Assembly: GCA_016278415.1 (NCBI GenBank)
Contig: JADQBV010000004.1
Coordinates: forward strand, 1-31,899
Origin: Halanaerobiales bacterium
GTDB taxonomy: Bacteria; Bacillota_F; Halanaerobiia; Halanaerobiales; DTU029
Direction: 5' to 3'
DNA length: 31,899 nt
Below, in pieces: positions 1 to 9,420 of this stretch (positions are counted from its first letter, which is position 1; each line of letters opens with the position of its first letter). Made by a program: the position numbers and the translations under genes. The notes below the pieces were generated by a model. That model was given only the letters and a program-made list of their open reading frames with translations. It was not told the origin of the DNA and ran no database searches.

Positions 1-912
1 ATAAAAGAAGAAGATGCTGCCATTATTGCTGATTTAATGATGGGTGGTGATGGTAGCAACACTGACGGCGAACTTGATGAGATTAGGATTAGTGCAGTAG
101 GAGAGGCTATGAATCAGCTGATGGGTTCATCTTCTACTTCATTATCAAGTATTATAGATGAAATGGTTAATATTTCGCCACCTGTTTCCAAACACCTTAA
201 ATTGAATGAGGCTATTGGTGATGAGGATATTCATTTTCAAGATGATGATTTATTAGTAGACACATCCTTTCAGCTTAAAATTGGTGATCTAATAGATAGT
301 AGTTTTAAGCAGTTAGCACCGCTAGATTTCACAAGAAGATTAGTAGCCAGACTTACAAATGATGATAGTGGTGGCTTAACAGCAAAAGAAGAAATATCTG
401 ATGAAAAAATAGAGCAGGAAGAGGAAGCTGTAGCAGATGCCTTAAATGAAGAACTACAATCTCAGGCAGCTCCACAACAACAGCAACAACAAGAACCTAA
501 TAAACAAAATACTCCTCACCCGAGTGATAATATAGGCCAGCAAAGAAGAGAAGTAGCTGCCGCATATAACACTAGTAGAGAGGTTAGCCATGACCCAGTA
601 GGGGTACAGCGGGCTCAATTCCCTGATTTTGATCATGCCGCAACAGCAGCACTACCACAGAATATGGAACTGATACAAGACGTTCCTCTGCAAGTGACAG
701 TACGTCTAGGTAAAAGCAAGATGACTATTAAAGATATTTTGGATCTTGGTGAAGGCTCCATTGTAGAATTAGATAAATTAGCTGGTGAACCTGTGGATTT
801 GCTTGTAAATGGAAAGCTAGTTGCTAAGGGAGAAGTCGTAGTGATTGATGAAAACTTTGGGTTTAGAGTAAAAGATATCATTAGTCCTATGGAGAGAATA
901 AATAATATATAG
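1..912 (+). CDS. fliY: Flagellar motor switch phosphatase FliY (5' partial)
   Basis: The reading frame is open from the first base, so the true start lies outside the window; about 303 codons are visible. FliY is a C-ring switch protein that also dephosphorylates CheY-P. The first 50 visible residues are the end of a CheC-like phosphatase domain. They contain the motif S-x3-E-x2-N (S31, E35, N38 counted from the window start), followed by the usual [10 protein letters not shown] and ending in NISPP. A Gln-rich linker (around residues 155-165) then leads to a C-terminal FliN/SPOA domain of about 75 residues beginning near [11 protein letters not shown]. This is the Firmicute FliY layout rather than plain FliN. 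It is followed after 108 bp by fliO. The ATG at 37 is internal and not the true start. Confidence 0.93.
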   Translation: MKEEDAAIIADLMMGGDGSNTDGELDEIRISAVGEAMNQLMGSSSTSLSSIIDEMVNISPPVSKHLKLNEAIGDEDIHFQDDDLLVDTSFQLKIGDLIDSSFKQLAPLDFTRRLVARLTNDDSGGLTAKEEISDEKIEQEEEAVADALNEELQSQAAPQQQQQQEPNKQNTPHPSDNIGQQRREVAAAYNTSREVSHDPVGVQRAQFPDFDHAATAALPQNMELIQDVPLQVTVRLGKSKMTIKDILDLGEGSIVELDKLAGEPVDLLVNGKLVAKGEVVVIDENFGFRVKDIISPMERINNI

Positions 913-1020
913 AAGTTTTCGCCAACATTTCATTTTTTCTTTAGTGCGATAAACTGAGGAATAAACCACTAAGTTCCATATAAATTTTCAAGTAATATCA
1001 AATTAGTAAGGGGATTAGTT

Positions 1021-1389
1021 ATGAATTACAGTTGGGAAGTCATAAAAATAGTAATATACTTAGCCCTGGTCTTAGGTTTGATATATTTAATAGCCTATTT
1101 TATGAAGAATCGGATGATGACTCAAAATGGTAGATATATTCGGGTGCTTGAGCGGGTTTATATCTCTCCCAAAATAAGTCTATCACTTATAGAAGCAAAA
1201 GATAAGGTATTACTAATTAGTGTTGCAAATGATAATGTTAAACTCCTTGAAAGTTGGTCAGCAGATGAATTTGTAGAGATAGAAGCCCAAGATGGTAAAA
1301 TTAGCAAAAACTTTAAGGAATATATTCAGGAATTTATTAATAAACCCACTTCCTATTTTAATGGGCGTGATGATAATGATCAAAAATAA
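1021..1389 (+). CDS. fliO: Flagellar biosynthesis protein FliO
   Basis: A 122-residue protein with one hydrophobic segment at about residues 7-27 and a cytoplasmic tail containing [22 protein letters not shown], typical of the FliO/FliZ family. FliO helps FliP assemble in the flagellar type III export gate. The purine-rich AAGGGGATTAG upstream of the ATG serves as ribosome binding site. The gene lies between fliY and fliP as in many flagellar operons, and its last 20 bases overlap the start of fliP, suggesting translational coupling. Sequence conservation in this family is low, so position and topology carry much of the call. Confidence 0.88.
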   Translation: MNYSWEVIKIVIYLALVLGLIYLIAYFMKNRMMTQNGRYIRVLERVYISPKISLSLIEAKDKVLLISVANDNVKLLESWSADEFVEIEAQDGKISKNFKEYIQEFINKPTSYFNGRDDNDQK

Positions 1390-2146
1390 ATCCATATATA
1401 TTTTTATTGTATTAATCTTGTTTCTGACTATATTTTCTATATCTGTGAGCGCAGAAGAGTTTCAACTCCCTAATATTAATTTGCAAATCGGCAATGACCA
1501 GGAAGCTGAAGAAGGTGAAGGTCTTGTTGATTCTTTAAGAATTTTATTACTTTTAACAGTCATTTCTTTAGCTCCATCATTTTTAATCATGGTAACTTCT
1601 TTTACCAGGATTATTATTGTTTTATCACTTATAAGGAATGCCCTGGCCACACAACGGATGCCACCTAATCAAGTCTTGATAGGTTTAGCTTTGTTTATGA
1701 CAGTCTTCATAATGGCACCGGTCTGGCAGACCATAAATACAGATGCCTTACAGCCTTTTATTAATCAGGAAATAGAAACAGACACTTTCTACCAGCGAGC
1801 TGCAGAACCATTAAGGGAATTCATGTTCAATCAAACCCGGGAGAAGGATTTGGCTTTATTCGTAGATATGGCCAATGTTGAGCGGCCTGACAACAGGGAT
1901 GATATACCTTTGTTTGTCTTGATACCTGCATTTGTTATAAGTGAATTGAAGAGTGCTTTCCAAATCGGCTTTATGATATATCTGCCTTTTATTATGATAG
2001 ATATGGTAATAGCAAGTATTCTGATGTCAATGGGTATGATGATGTTACCACCAGTTATGATTTCGCTTCCATTTAAATTACTTTTGTTTATACTTGTAGA
2101 TGGATGGTATTTAATAATAGAGACACTGATTAAGACCTTTGCCTGA
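1370..2146 (+). CDS. fliP: Flagellar export gate protein FliP
   Basis: FliP forms the core of the flagellar type III export gate in the inner membrane. The protein starts with a cleavable-type signal sequence ([12 protein letters not shown]..., cleavage probably after SVSA), as is normal for FliP. It then has the conserved [20 protein letters not shown] block, the [17 protein letters not shown] segment, and [18 protein letters not shown] near the C terminus. The frame is open further upstream to 1292, but that stretch lies inside fliO and would place a non-signal extension before the signal peptide. A start at 1370 or 1376 is therefore preferred, although neither has a clear Shine-Dalgarno sequence. 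Translation is probably coupled to fliO. Confidence 0.95.
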   Translation: MIMIKNKSIYIFIVLILFLTIFSISVSAEEFQLPNINLQIGNDQEAEEGEGLVDSLRILLLLTVISLAPSFLIMVTSFTRIIIVLSLIRNALATQRMPPNQVLIGLALFMTVFIMAPVWQTINTDALQPFINQEIETDTFYQRAAEPLREFMFNQTREKDLALFVDMANVERPDNRDDIPLFVLIPAFVISELKSAFQIGFMIYLPFIMIDMVIASILMSMGMMMLPPVMISLPFKLLLFILVDGWYLIIETLIKTFA

Positions 2147-2271
2147 CATATATAGGTATCTAGATAGTGAAATTTAAACTTTGAGATAGATGATAAAACA
2201 TTTGAAAAAGATTGTTATAGAATAGTTATGATATAAAGTATAATATTGCTAAATTTTAAGGGGGTAATCGG

Positions 2272-2541
2272 ATGGATCAATCAGTGGTAATATCACTGGG
2301 AAGAGAAGGGTTATACACAGTAATAAAGTTAATTTTACCTGTATTGAGTCTAGGTCTATTAACTGGACTTTTAGTAGCAGTCTTTCAGGCTACGACACAG
2401 ATTCAAGAACAAACCCTGGCTTTTATTCCTAAGATACTGGTAATTATGCTATCTGTAGTATTTTTTGGTCCATGGATGCTTTCTACTATGGTTGATTTTG
2501 TTATAAATTTGTTTCAAAGTATTCCCCAATATATTGGCTGA
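2272..2541 (+). CDS. fliQ: Flagellar export gate protein FliQ
   Basis: An 89-residue protein with two long hydrophobic helices (about 15-40 and 50-75) and the FliQ family signature LLVAVFQATTQIQEQTLAFIPK. FliQ packs against the FliP/FliR core of the export gate. A strong ribosome binding site, AAGGGGGTAATCGG, precedes the ATG. A 125-bp AT-rich gap separates it from fliP. That gap has a good TATAAT at 2239-2244 but no well-spaced -35, so an internal promoter is possible but not established. Confidence 0.96.
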   Translation: MDQSVVISLGREGLYTVIKLILPVLSLGLLTGLLVAVFQATTQIQEQTLAFIPKILVIMLSVVFFGPWMLSTMVDFVINLFQSIPQYIG

Positions 2542-2606
2542 TTCCGTTCAATTGTACCTTCACTTTATACTATTTTTTCATTAAGAATTATGAAGGGTGT
2601 TAATCT

Positions 2607-3383
2607 ATGACCTTAGGAGATATATTAAGCAATTATACCTATCATTTTATACTTCTTTTATTTCGGTTCTCTGGTTTATTTTTGATTACACCTATATTTA
2701 GTAGTAGAATAATACCTTCCAGAATAAAGGTTGGTCTTTCTTTTATATTTGCACTTATAACATTACCCTTAATTTCAGGTACCCATGCCTTACCTGGACA
2801 TGAGATGTTGATTCTTATAGAGATTTTACGTGAACTTTTAATAGGTCTTGTAATTGGTTTTATGGCATATTTGCCTTTTGCAATTATACAATTGGCCGGG
2901 AGATTTATCGATATGAGGATGGGTTTTGCCATGGTAAATGTAGCAGACCCAATTCACGGAGATACCCTTCCTATGATGGGGCAGTTTAAAAATGTATTAA
3001 TTACATTACTTTTTCTAGCTATTAATGGTCATCATATAATGATTAGGGCTATTAAGCATAGTTTTGATATAATACCCTTAGGTGGCGCAGTCTTGACAAA
3101 CCAAAGCATTGAAGTATTATTAAGAAGTACAGCAGATATATTTGTACTGGCCTTTAAGGTTGCACTTCCAATAGTGGCTACACTATTTATAGCAGATATA
3201 ATACTTGGTTTTTTGGCTCGAACTATACCCCAGTTAAATATATTTGTAGTTGGTCTACCTTTAAAAATATTAGTGGGTTTTGTAATGCTCTTTTTATCAA
3301 TTAGTATTATAATAAATTATACGGGTACTCTTTTTGCTGATATGTTCAAGAATATATATAGAATACTTGAGTTACTTAATTAA
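2607..3383 (+). CDS. fliR: Flagellar export gate protein FliR
   Basis: A 258-residue integral membrane protein with at least six hydrophobic segments. FliR family features include FRFSGLFLITPIFSSR near the N terminus, ELLIGLVIGF, and the segment ending PQLNIFVVGLPLKILVGF. FliR completes the FliP5Q4R1 export gate. An AAGGGTG ribosome binding site precedes the ATG. It is a separate protein and is not fused to FlhB, as it is in some Clostridia. Its stop codon lies only 17 bp before a palindromic repeat that separates it from flhB. Confidence 0.95.
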   Translation: MTLGDILSNYTYHFILLLFRFSGLFLITPIFSSRIIPSRIKVGLSFIFALITLPLISGTHALPGHEMLILIEILRELLIGLVIGFMAYLPFAIIQLAGRFIDMRMGFAMVNVADPIHGDTLPMMGQFKNVLITLLFLAINGHHIMIRAIKHSFDIIPLGGAVLTNQSIEVLLRSTADIFVLAFKVALPIVATLFIADIILGFLARTIPQLNIFVVGLPLKILVGFVMLFLSISIIINYTGTLFADMFKNIYRILELLN

Positions 3384-3400
3384 CTTTCATGATTGGAACT

Positions 3401-3636
3401 TAAATATACAACTTTCGTTATTAATTCATTCTACCAGGTTAGCTATTTGCTGAATGAATGTTATAAAAAGCTCCTATGCCGCATGGAAGGCTATAAATGG
3501 TTAACAAAATTATGTTTGAACGTAGTGTAACGAAGTGAGTTTATTTTGTTATTTATAGCCTGGAAGAGGAATAGGGAATTAGCTTTTTTCCATGAATGAA
3601 GTTATGGCTAAGCGGTCTTTATTTTTAAAGTTTAAG
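3401..3636. repeat. Long imperfect palindrome, family A copy 1
   Basis: This element fills most of the 280-bp gap between fliR and flhB. Nested arms are visible: CTTAAA at the outer left against TTTAAG at the outer right; TTAGCTAT (3439-3446) against ATGGCTAA (3604-3611); AAAAAGCT (3465-3472) against AGCTTTTT (3581-3588); and GGCTATAAA with AACAAAAT (3489-3510) against ATTTTGTT with TTTATAGCC (3543-3560). The apical loop 3511-3542 contains GTTTGAACGTAGTG and AACGAAGTGAGTTT. A second copy lies in inverted orientation at 24552-24901. The stem followed by TTTTTT could also work as a terminator. I see no protein-coding capacity. Confidence 0.85.
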
Positions 3637-3663
3637 TCCGAATTATAAAAGGGGGGAGAATTA

Positions 3664-4728
3664 ATGCCTGATAATCCTAGTGGAGAGAAAACAGAGAAAC
3701 CAACCCCGCGGAAACTGGAGAAAGCCCGGGAGGAAGGACAATCAGCTAAAAGTCAGGAATTAAACTCTGCCTTTACTTTGATGGCTAGTTTTTTTGTTTT
3801 ATATTATATATTTACTAATTTTATACAGTCTTTAACAGGGAAGATGAGGAGTTTTTTTTCTTTCTCTACTTTACCTGAGATTACTTTAGATAATTCGTAC
3901 ACTATTTTAATAGATGTTTTTTTGTATATTGGGCGAACTGTAGCACCAGTTATGGTCGCTTCAGCTATTATTGGTGTTTTTATTAATTTTGTACAAGTTG
4001 GACCTCGTTTTACAACAAAGGTTATACAACCTAAGTTCAATAAGTTAAACCCTCTTGAAGGGGCAAAACGTTTGGTTTCGTTGAAGTCTTTGATAGAATT
4101 AATAAAGTCACTTGCTAAGGCCTCTGTTATTTCATATTTGGCATATACTCAATTAAGGAAGGCTTGGCCAACACTCATAACACTAACTCAGCGTGGTTTA
4201 GAGCCATCTTTACTATTTACAGGTCAATTGATTTTCAGAATTGCAGTAAATATAATTATATTTCTTGTTATCTTAGGTATTATCGATTATATCTACCAGC
4301 GTTGGGAGTTTATGCGTAATTTAAAGATGACCAAACAGGAAGTTAAGGAAGAGTACAAGGAGATGGAGGGTGACCCACAGGTTAAGTCTCAGAGGCGTCA
4401 GATACAGCGAGAGATGAGTATGAACAGGATGATTTCTTCTGTAGAAGATGCAGATGTTGTAATAACAAACCCTACTCATATTGCTGTTGCCCTTAAGTTT
4501 GACTTGGAAACAATGGAAGCACCTATAGTACTTGCTAAGGGCGAGGGTTTTATTGCCCAAAAGATTAAGGAAGTTGCTGGAGAAAATAATATAGAAATAG
4601 TTGAAAACAAACCTTTAGCCAGGGCTCTTAATGCTACTGCAGAGATTGGTGATGAAATCCCTGGTGACCTTTATCAGGCCGTAGCCGAAATACTGGCTTA
4701 TATTTACAGGGATTCGGAGAAATATTAG
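3664..4728 (+). CDS. flhB: Flagellar export switch protein FlhB
   Basis: FlhB controls the switch of export substrate from rod/hook to filament type. The 354-residue protein has the usual N terminus (GEKTEKPTPRKLEKAREEGQ), four membrane segments between about residues 35 and 215, and the linker MTKQEVKEEYKEMEGDP. The C-terminal cytoplasmic domain carries the self-cleavage motif NPTH at 269-272, so the protein should undergo normal autocleavage between N269 and P270. A strong GGGGGGAG ribosome binding site precedes the ATG. It is separated from fliR by repeat A1 and followed by flhA after 46 bp. Confidence 0.97.
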   Translation: MPDNPSGEKTEKPTPRKLEKAREEGQSAKSQELNSAFTLMASFFVLYYIFTNFIQSLTGKMRSFFSFSTLPEITLDNSYTILIDVFLYIGRTVAPVMVASAIIGVFINFVQVGPRFTTKVIQPKFNKLNPLEGAKRLVSLKSLIELIKSLAKASVISYLAYTQLRKAWPTLITLTQRGLEPSLLFTGQLIFRIAVNIIIFLVILGIIDYIYQRWEFMRNLKMTKQEVKEEYKEMEGDPQVKSQRRQIQREMSMNRMISSVEDADVVITNPTHIAVALKFDLETMEAPIVLAKGEGFIAQKIKEVAGENNIEIVENKPLARALNATAEIGDEIPGDLYQAVAEILAYIYRDSEKY

Positions 4729-4774
4729 GCGTGGGTAGTGTGCAAATATAATCTTTAAAGAAAGGAGAGGAAAG

Positions 4775-6859
4775 ATGGCTACGACAGAAGAAAATTTGGT
4801 CATGAAACAGTTGAATGGTAGTAGTGATATTTTGTTTGCACTGGCAATTGTTGGTATTGTTATTATGTTTATTATACCACTGCCTACATTTTTAATGGAT
4901 CTATTGCTGGCGGCTAATATTACTTTTTCTATGGTAATCATACTTGTAAGTATCTATGTTGTAGAGCCATTAGAGTTTTCGGTTTTCCCTTCTTTATTAC
5001 TTTTTGCTACATTATTCCGATTGGGTCTTAATGTTTCTACTACTCGATTGATATTAGGGCAGGGCTATGCAGGTAGCATAATTACCAGTTTTGGTAATTT
5101 CGTTGTTGGTGGTAATTTTGTTGTTGGACTTATAATATTCCTTATTTTAATTGTTATTCAGTTTGTTGTTATCACAAAGGGATCTGAGAGGGTTGCTGAG
5201 GTTGCGGCGCGTTTTACTCTAGATGCTATGCCTGGTAAACAGATGAGTATTGATGCTGACCTTAATGCTGGTGCTATTGATGATATAACTGCTAAAGAAA
5301 TGAGAGAGAAAATACGCCAGGAAGCTGATTTCTATGGTGCTATGGATGGTGCTAGTAAATTTGTAAAAGGTGATGCTATTGCTGGTATTATAATTACTAT
5401 TATAAATATTATTGGCGGATTAATAATTGGTTCTATGCAGCAAGGAATGCCGCTAGCAGAAGCCGCCCAGACGTATGCTTTATTGACTGTAGGTGATGGG
5501 TTGGTTAGTCAGATTCCGGCTTTACTAATCTCAACTGCTACAGGTTTAGTGGTTACCAGAGCTGCATCTTCTAATAATATGGGACAGGAAATGACCAAAC
5601 AGCTATCAGCACAACCGAAGCCTTTGTTTATAGCCAGTGGTGTTTTAAGTATATTAGGATTTATTCCTGGTCTCCCCACTGTTCCTTTTTTAGTATTGGC
5701 TTTAGGAATCGGTGGAATTGCTTACCTTATTACAAGTCAAATACCAAGTGGTGAAGAAGAAATAGAAGAAACGGAAGAAGAACTTGCAGCCTCGCAGAGA
5801 CGACCTCAGGCTGAAGAGATAAATACTTTACTTAAAGTTGACCCAATGGAGGTAGAAGTTGGTTATAATTTAATATCCTTGGTCTTGCCTGAACAGGGTG
5901 GAGATTTCCTGGATAGAGTGTCTATGATTAGGAGACAGACCGCTATAGAATTGGGTATGGTAATTCCGCCTGTTAGAATACTAGATAATTTGCAATTAGA
6001 GCCAAACATATATAGAATAAAGTTAAAGGGTGTCGAAATTAGTAGATATGAAATAATGCCTGATCATTATCTGGCAATGGATTCTGGTTTAACAACAAAG
6101 GATTTAGATGGAACTGAGACAAAGGAGCCGGCTTTTGGTACACCTGCAATCTGGATAAGAGAAGAGCAACGGGATGATGCAGAGATGAACAACTATACAG
6201 TAGTTGATCCACCATCAGTAATGGCAACACACCTGACTGAGGTTATTCGTGAACATGCCTATGAATTATTAGGTAGACAAGAGGTTAAGAATCTAATTGA
6301 TAACATTAAAGAGGATTACCCTGCAGTAATAGATGAATTACTACCTGATCTGATGACATTGGGTGAAATACAAAAGGTATTGCAGAACTTACTTTGGGAA
6401 GGCATACCGATTAAAGATATGGTGACTATCCTGGAGACATTAGCTGATTATGCACCGAGAACTAAGGATGTACAATTACTTACAGAGTATGTTAGACAGG
6501 CATTGACGAGACAAATTACTAATCTATTTATAGAGGAAGATGGGAATCTGTATGTAGTTACCTTTGATCCACAATTAGAGGATACATTAAGTCAGAATCT
6601 GGAGGCCTCTGATCAGGGTAATTACTTGGCATTAGAGCCTGCTGTAACTCAGAAATTAATTCAAAGTATAGCAGATGAAGTTCAAAAATTATTACAACAA
6701 GGATATCAACCTATATTGTTAACAGCACCTATGTTAAGAAGACCTATAAAAGAATTGACTTATCGTTCATTAAAAGAACTTATTACCCTATCCTATAATG
6801 AACTTGATTCATTGGCAAATATCCAGGTTTTGGGGACGGTGAATATTATTGAAGGTTAA
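4775..6859 (+). CDS. flhA: Flagellar export gate protein FlhA
   Basis: FlhA is the nonameric export platform that docks chaperone-substrate complexes and uses the proton gradient. The 694-residue length is typical. The N-terminal half has about eight membrane segments, with the conserved cytoplasmic loop KGSERVAEVAARFTLDAMPGKQMSIDADLNAG and the following TAKEMREKIRQEADFYGAMDGASKFVKGDAIAGI. The C-terminal half (from about residue 350) is the soluble docking domain, including VDPPSVMATHLTEVI and TLADYAPRTKD. The ribosome binding site is AAAGGAGAGG. The 3' end overlaps the TTG start of flhF by 11 bp. Confidence 0.98.
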   Translation: MATTEENLVMKQLNGSSDILFALAIVGIVIMFIIPLPTFLMDLLLAANITFSMVIILVSIYVVEPLEFSVFPSLLLFATLFRLGLNVSTTRLILGQGYAGSIITSFGNFVVGGNFVVGLIIFLILIVIQFVVITKGSERVAEVAARFTLDAMPGKQMSIDADLNAGAIDDITAKEMREKIRQEADFYGAMDGASKFVKGDAIAGIIITIINIIGGLIIGSMQQGMPLAEAAQTYALLTVGDGLVSQIPALLISTATGLVVTRAASSNNMGQEMTKQLSAQPKPLFIASGVLSILGFIPGLPTVPFLVLALGIGGIAYLITSQIPSGEEEIEETEEELAASQRRPQAEEINTLLKVDPMEVEVGYNLISLVLPEQGGDFLDRVSMIRRQTAIELGMVIPPVRILDNLQLEPNIYRIKLKGVEISRYEIMPDHYLAMDSGLTTKDLDGTETKEPAFGTPAIWIREEQRDDAEMNNYTVVDPPSVMATHLTEVIREHAYELLGRQEVKNLIDNIKEDYPAVIDELLPDLMTLGEIQKVLQNLLWEGIPIKDMVTILETLADYAPRTKDVQLLTEYVRQALTRQITNLFIEEDGNLYVVTFDPQLEDTLSQNLEASDQGNYLALEPAVTQKLIQSIADEVQKLLQQGYQPILLTAPMLRRPIKELTYRSLKELITLSYNELDSLANIQVLGTVNIIEG

Positions 6860-7895
6860 AAAATACGTTGGTGCAACGATGCAGGATACGATTTTTAAAG
6901 TAAAGGCCGACCTAGGTCCTGATGCGATTATATTAAATACTAGAAAGTTTAAAAAAGGTTTTCTTGGTTTCTTTGGAAAGACTCAAGTAGAGGTAATAGC
7001 TGCCCTGGAAGAAGAGAGGAAAGAGGATAAAAAAACCCTTGACGAAATTGGTAATCTGAAGAATATGATAAATGAGCTCAATAAACAGTGGCAAGCAGAT
7101 AGCTTTGCCAGAGATTTACCAAATCAATTAGGGATTATCTATCAACATTTGAATTTACAAGGGGTAAATAGCGAATTTAGAAAAGAGTTTATTAGTAAGC
7201 TAAATAAAAGCCACTATAATCAGGAACAACTTTTCCAAATTGCAGAAAAGAACTTAGAAGAGTTTTTCTCAGATCCAATACCAATAAATACTGATAAACT
7301 CCCGCGGGTAGTTGCATTTATAGGCCCGACAGGTGTTGGCAAGACTACGACAATTGCTAAGTTGGCTGCACGATATACCCTTGATGAAAGTCAAAAGGTT
7401 GGTCTTATAACTGCTGATACATATAGGATTGCGGCAGTTCAGCAGTTGAAAACATATAGTGATATAATAAATATCCCTCTTCATGTGGTTTATAATAAAG
7501 ATGAACTGAAACAAGCCCTTAATGTGAAATTTGCCGACTTTGATATGGTGTTTATAGATACTGCAGGTAGTAGTTGGAATGATAAAATACAATTGGGGAG
7601 ACTGAAAAAATTGATTACCAGAGATCTTGTTGATGAGATACATCTGATAATAAGTATGAATATTAAGAGTTCTGATATAAATGGTATTATTGAGCAATTT
7701 TCTACCTTAAAACCCGATAAAATTGTATTATCCAAACTAGATGAAACTATGACATACGGTGATATCATTAATATAAAATATAAAAATGATTTTCCTTATT
7801 CTTATATTACATTTGGTCAAGATGTACCAGATGATATCCAGGTTGCTGATCCAACACTACTAGTAAAATATATAATGGGGGATTTACATGAATGA
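6849..7895 (+). CDS. flhF: Flagellar SRP-type GTPase FlhF
   Basis: FlhF sets the position of new flagella. The 348-residue protein has an N-terminal B-domain (MKVKKYVGATMQDTIFKVKADLGPDAIILNTR) and an NG GTPase domain. That domain includes the P-loop GPTGVGKTTT (about 159-168), TADTYRIAAVQQL, the DTAGS box and the SKLDE guanine-specificity motif. The start is TTG at 6849, inside the flhA 3' end, preceded by a GGGGACGG purine stretch; no ATG gives the conserved N terminus. The non-AUG start and the overlap suggest expression coupled to flhA. It overlaps flhG by 8 bp. Confidence 0.96.
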   Translation: MKVKKYVGATMQDTIFKVKADLGPDAIILNTRKFKKGFLGFFGKTQVEVIAALEEERKEDKKTLDEIGNLKNMINELNKQWQADSFARDLPNQLGIIYQHLNLQGVNSEFRKEFISKLNKSHYNQEQLFQIAEKNLEEFFSDPIPINTDKLPRVVAFIGPTGVGKTTTIAKLAARYTLDESQKVGLITADTYRIAAVQQLKTYSDIINIPLHVVYNKDELKQALNVKFADFDMVFIDTAGSSWNDKIQLGRLKKLITRDLVDEIHLIISMNIKSSDINGIIEQFSTLKPDKIVLSKLDETMTYGDIINIKYKNDFPYSYITFGQDVPDDIQVADPTLLVKYIMGDLHE

Positions 7896-8742
7896 TCAGG
7901 CTACTAAATTAAGAGAGAAAGTGTCGCAAAAAGCAAGTAATACCAGAATAGTTGCAGTTGCTAGTGGTAAGGGAGGAGTAGGGAAAAGTAATATTACAGT
8001 TAATCTAGGGCTGACCTTACAGGGAATGGGTAAACGAGTTTTATTACTTGATGCAGATCTGGGTATGGCTAATCTTGATATTTTACTAGGATTAACTCCA
8101 AGGTATAATCTAAGTCATGTATTAAAAGGAAAATGTAAGTTTGAAGACGCCTTGTTACATGGACCTGATGGTATTGATATCTTACCTGGTACATCAGGAG
8201 AAGATTTAATAAATATTAGTTCTACAGAGGTAAAGAGATTAATCGAAGCATCTTCGCATATGGAAAGTAATTATGATATAATAATAATAGATATAGGTGC
8301 AGGTATACACTATAGTGTGACTAATTTTATAATGGCCTGTGACGAAGCTATGATTGTTTTAACTCCAGAGCCTACAGCTATAATGGATGCCTATAGCTTG
8401 GTTAAATTTCTTGCAAATCAAAAGTATAAAAACAAGGTTGGTTTGATAATAAATCAGACAAGCTCTCAAAAAGAGGGCAATAATGTAGCAAATCGAATGA
8501 AAAAAGTTATTACAGAATATCTGAAACTAGATATCGATATTATGGGTTATATACCTTATGATGAGGATGTAAGACAGTCTGTAAAAGAACAAACTCCATT
8601 TATAATTGCCTATCCTAAAAGCAAGGCTGTAGGGGCATTAAAGGATGTAGCTGCTAAGATGTTAGATAGGGTTCAAAATACCGAATCTCGGGGCATGAAG
8701 GGTTTTATGTATAGAATAGTAGGTATTTTCAACCGTGACTGA
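7888..8742 (+). CDS. flhG: Flagellar number regulator FlhG (MinD-like ATPase)
   Basis: FlhG (YlxH/FleN) is a MinD-type ATPase that limits flagellar number and stimulates the FlhF GTPase. The N terminus contains DQATKLREKV, which fits the DQAxxLRxxV activator helix that binds FlhF. The deviant Walker A is GKGGVGKS (27-34), followed by LLLDADLGMANLDILLG. The C terminus ends in an amphipathic-looking stretch (RGMKGFMYRIVGIFNRD) that fits a membrane-targeting helix. It starts 8 bp before the end of flhF with a GGGG ribosome binding site inside flhF. Confidence 0.96.
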   Translation: MNDQATKLREKVSQKASNTRIVAVASGKGGVGKSNITVNLGLTLQGMGKRVLLLDADLGMANLDILLGLTPRYNLSHVLKGKCKFEDALLHGPDGIDILPGTSGEDLINISSTEVKRLIEASSHMESNYDIIIIDIGAGIHYSVTNFIMACDEAMIVLTPEPTAIMDAYSLVKFLANQKYKNKVGLIINQTSSQKEGNNVANRMKKVITEYLKLDIDIMGYIPYDEDVRQSVKEQTPFIIAYPKSKAVGALKDVAAKMLDRVQNTESRGMKGFMYRIVGIFNRD

Positions 8743-8769
8743 TCTAGCTTCTATAAGGAGGATTAAGGT

Positions 8770-9420
8770 ATGATCAAGGAACTTCAGGTTAATAAAAGAA
8801 TAGATATTTTAGTAGAAAATGGGGCATATCAAGGCTCATACTTAAGTAAGGTAGCAGAGATTAATAAAAGCGACTTTAAAGTTACGGCTCCATTTAGTAA
8901 AGGCGAAATAGTGCCTTTAAGAATGGATCAAGCTGTCCAAGTATTTTGTACAGGTAATAGTGCCGCTTATACCTTTTTAGCTAAAGTAATTGGTAGGCAG
9001 AGTAAACCTGTGGCATTGTTAACATTAGAACAAACTAGTGAAATAAAGCGTATTCAACGAAGGGAATTTTTTAGAATAGAGGCAAAACGGAAAGTTAAGT
9101 ATAGAATTGTAGATAACAATCCTGAAGAAGATAATAAAGGTCAAGATTTTGCGGAAACTATGACTTTGGATATAAGTGCTGGTGGGCTTAAATTACTAGC
9201 TGATGATAGTACACCGACAACTGGTATTATTGAATTGACCGTAGATATACCTGATCTAGAGAAGGTACTATTGAAGGGTGAGATTGTAAATAATTATAAT
9301 TTACCTGATGGGAGTGCTATAGGTATTGAATTTTTAGATATTAGGCAAAGTCAGCAAGATATAATTATAAGTTGGTTATTTGATTATCAACGGGAATTAC
9401 GACAAAAGGGGTTGTTATAG
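8770..9420 (+). CDS. PilZ-domain c-di-GMP receptor (YcgR-like flagellar brake)
   Basis: A 216-residue protein with an N-terminal YcgR-type beta domain (about 1-92) and a PilZ domain (about 95-212). Both c-di-GMP binding motifs are intact: QRREFFR (96-102, giving RxxxR with R98 and R102) and DISAGG (134-139, giving DxSxxG). Proteins of this type (YcgR, Bacillus MotI/YpfA) bind the motor or stator and slow rotation when c-di-GMP rises. Its place between flhG and fliA supports a motility role. The ribosome binding site is AAGGAGGATTAAGGT. The exact functional equivalent cannot be decided from sequence, so no symbol is given. Confidence 0.92.
   Translation: MIKELQVNKRIDILVENGAYQGSYLSKVAEINKSDFKVTAPFSKGEIVPLRMDQAVQVFCTGNSAAYTFLAKVIGRQSKPVALLTLEQTSEIKRIQRREFFRIEAKRKVKYRIVDNNPEEDNKGQDFAETMTLDISAGGLKLLADDSTPTTGIIELTVDIPDLEKVLLKGEIVNNYNLPDGSAIGIEFLDIRQSQQDIIISWLFDYQRELRQKGLL

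Noticed and set aside
912..1020. c-di-GMP riboswitch or promoter in the fliY-fliO gap
   Set aside because: Only a weak TTTAGTG/CACTAAG dyad is visible; none of the riboswitch core motifs or well-spaced promoter hexamers are present.
1292..1369. N-terminal extension of fliP into fliO
   Set aside because: It would put 26 residues before a normal FliP signal peptide and only reflects an open frame inside fliO.
3401..3636. CRISPR array or IS element as an explanation of the palindromes
   Set aside because: There are no evenly spaced direct repeats with spacers and no transposase frame; the elements are single large dyads.
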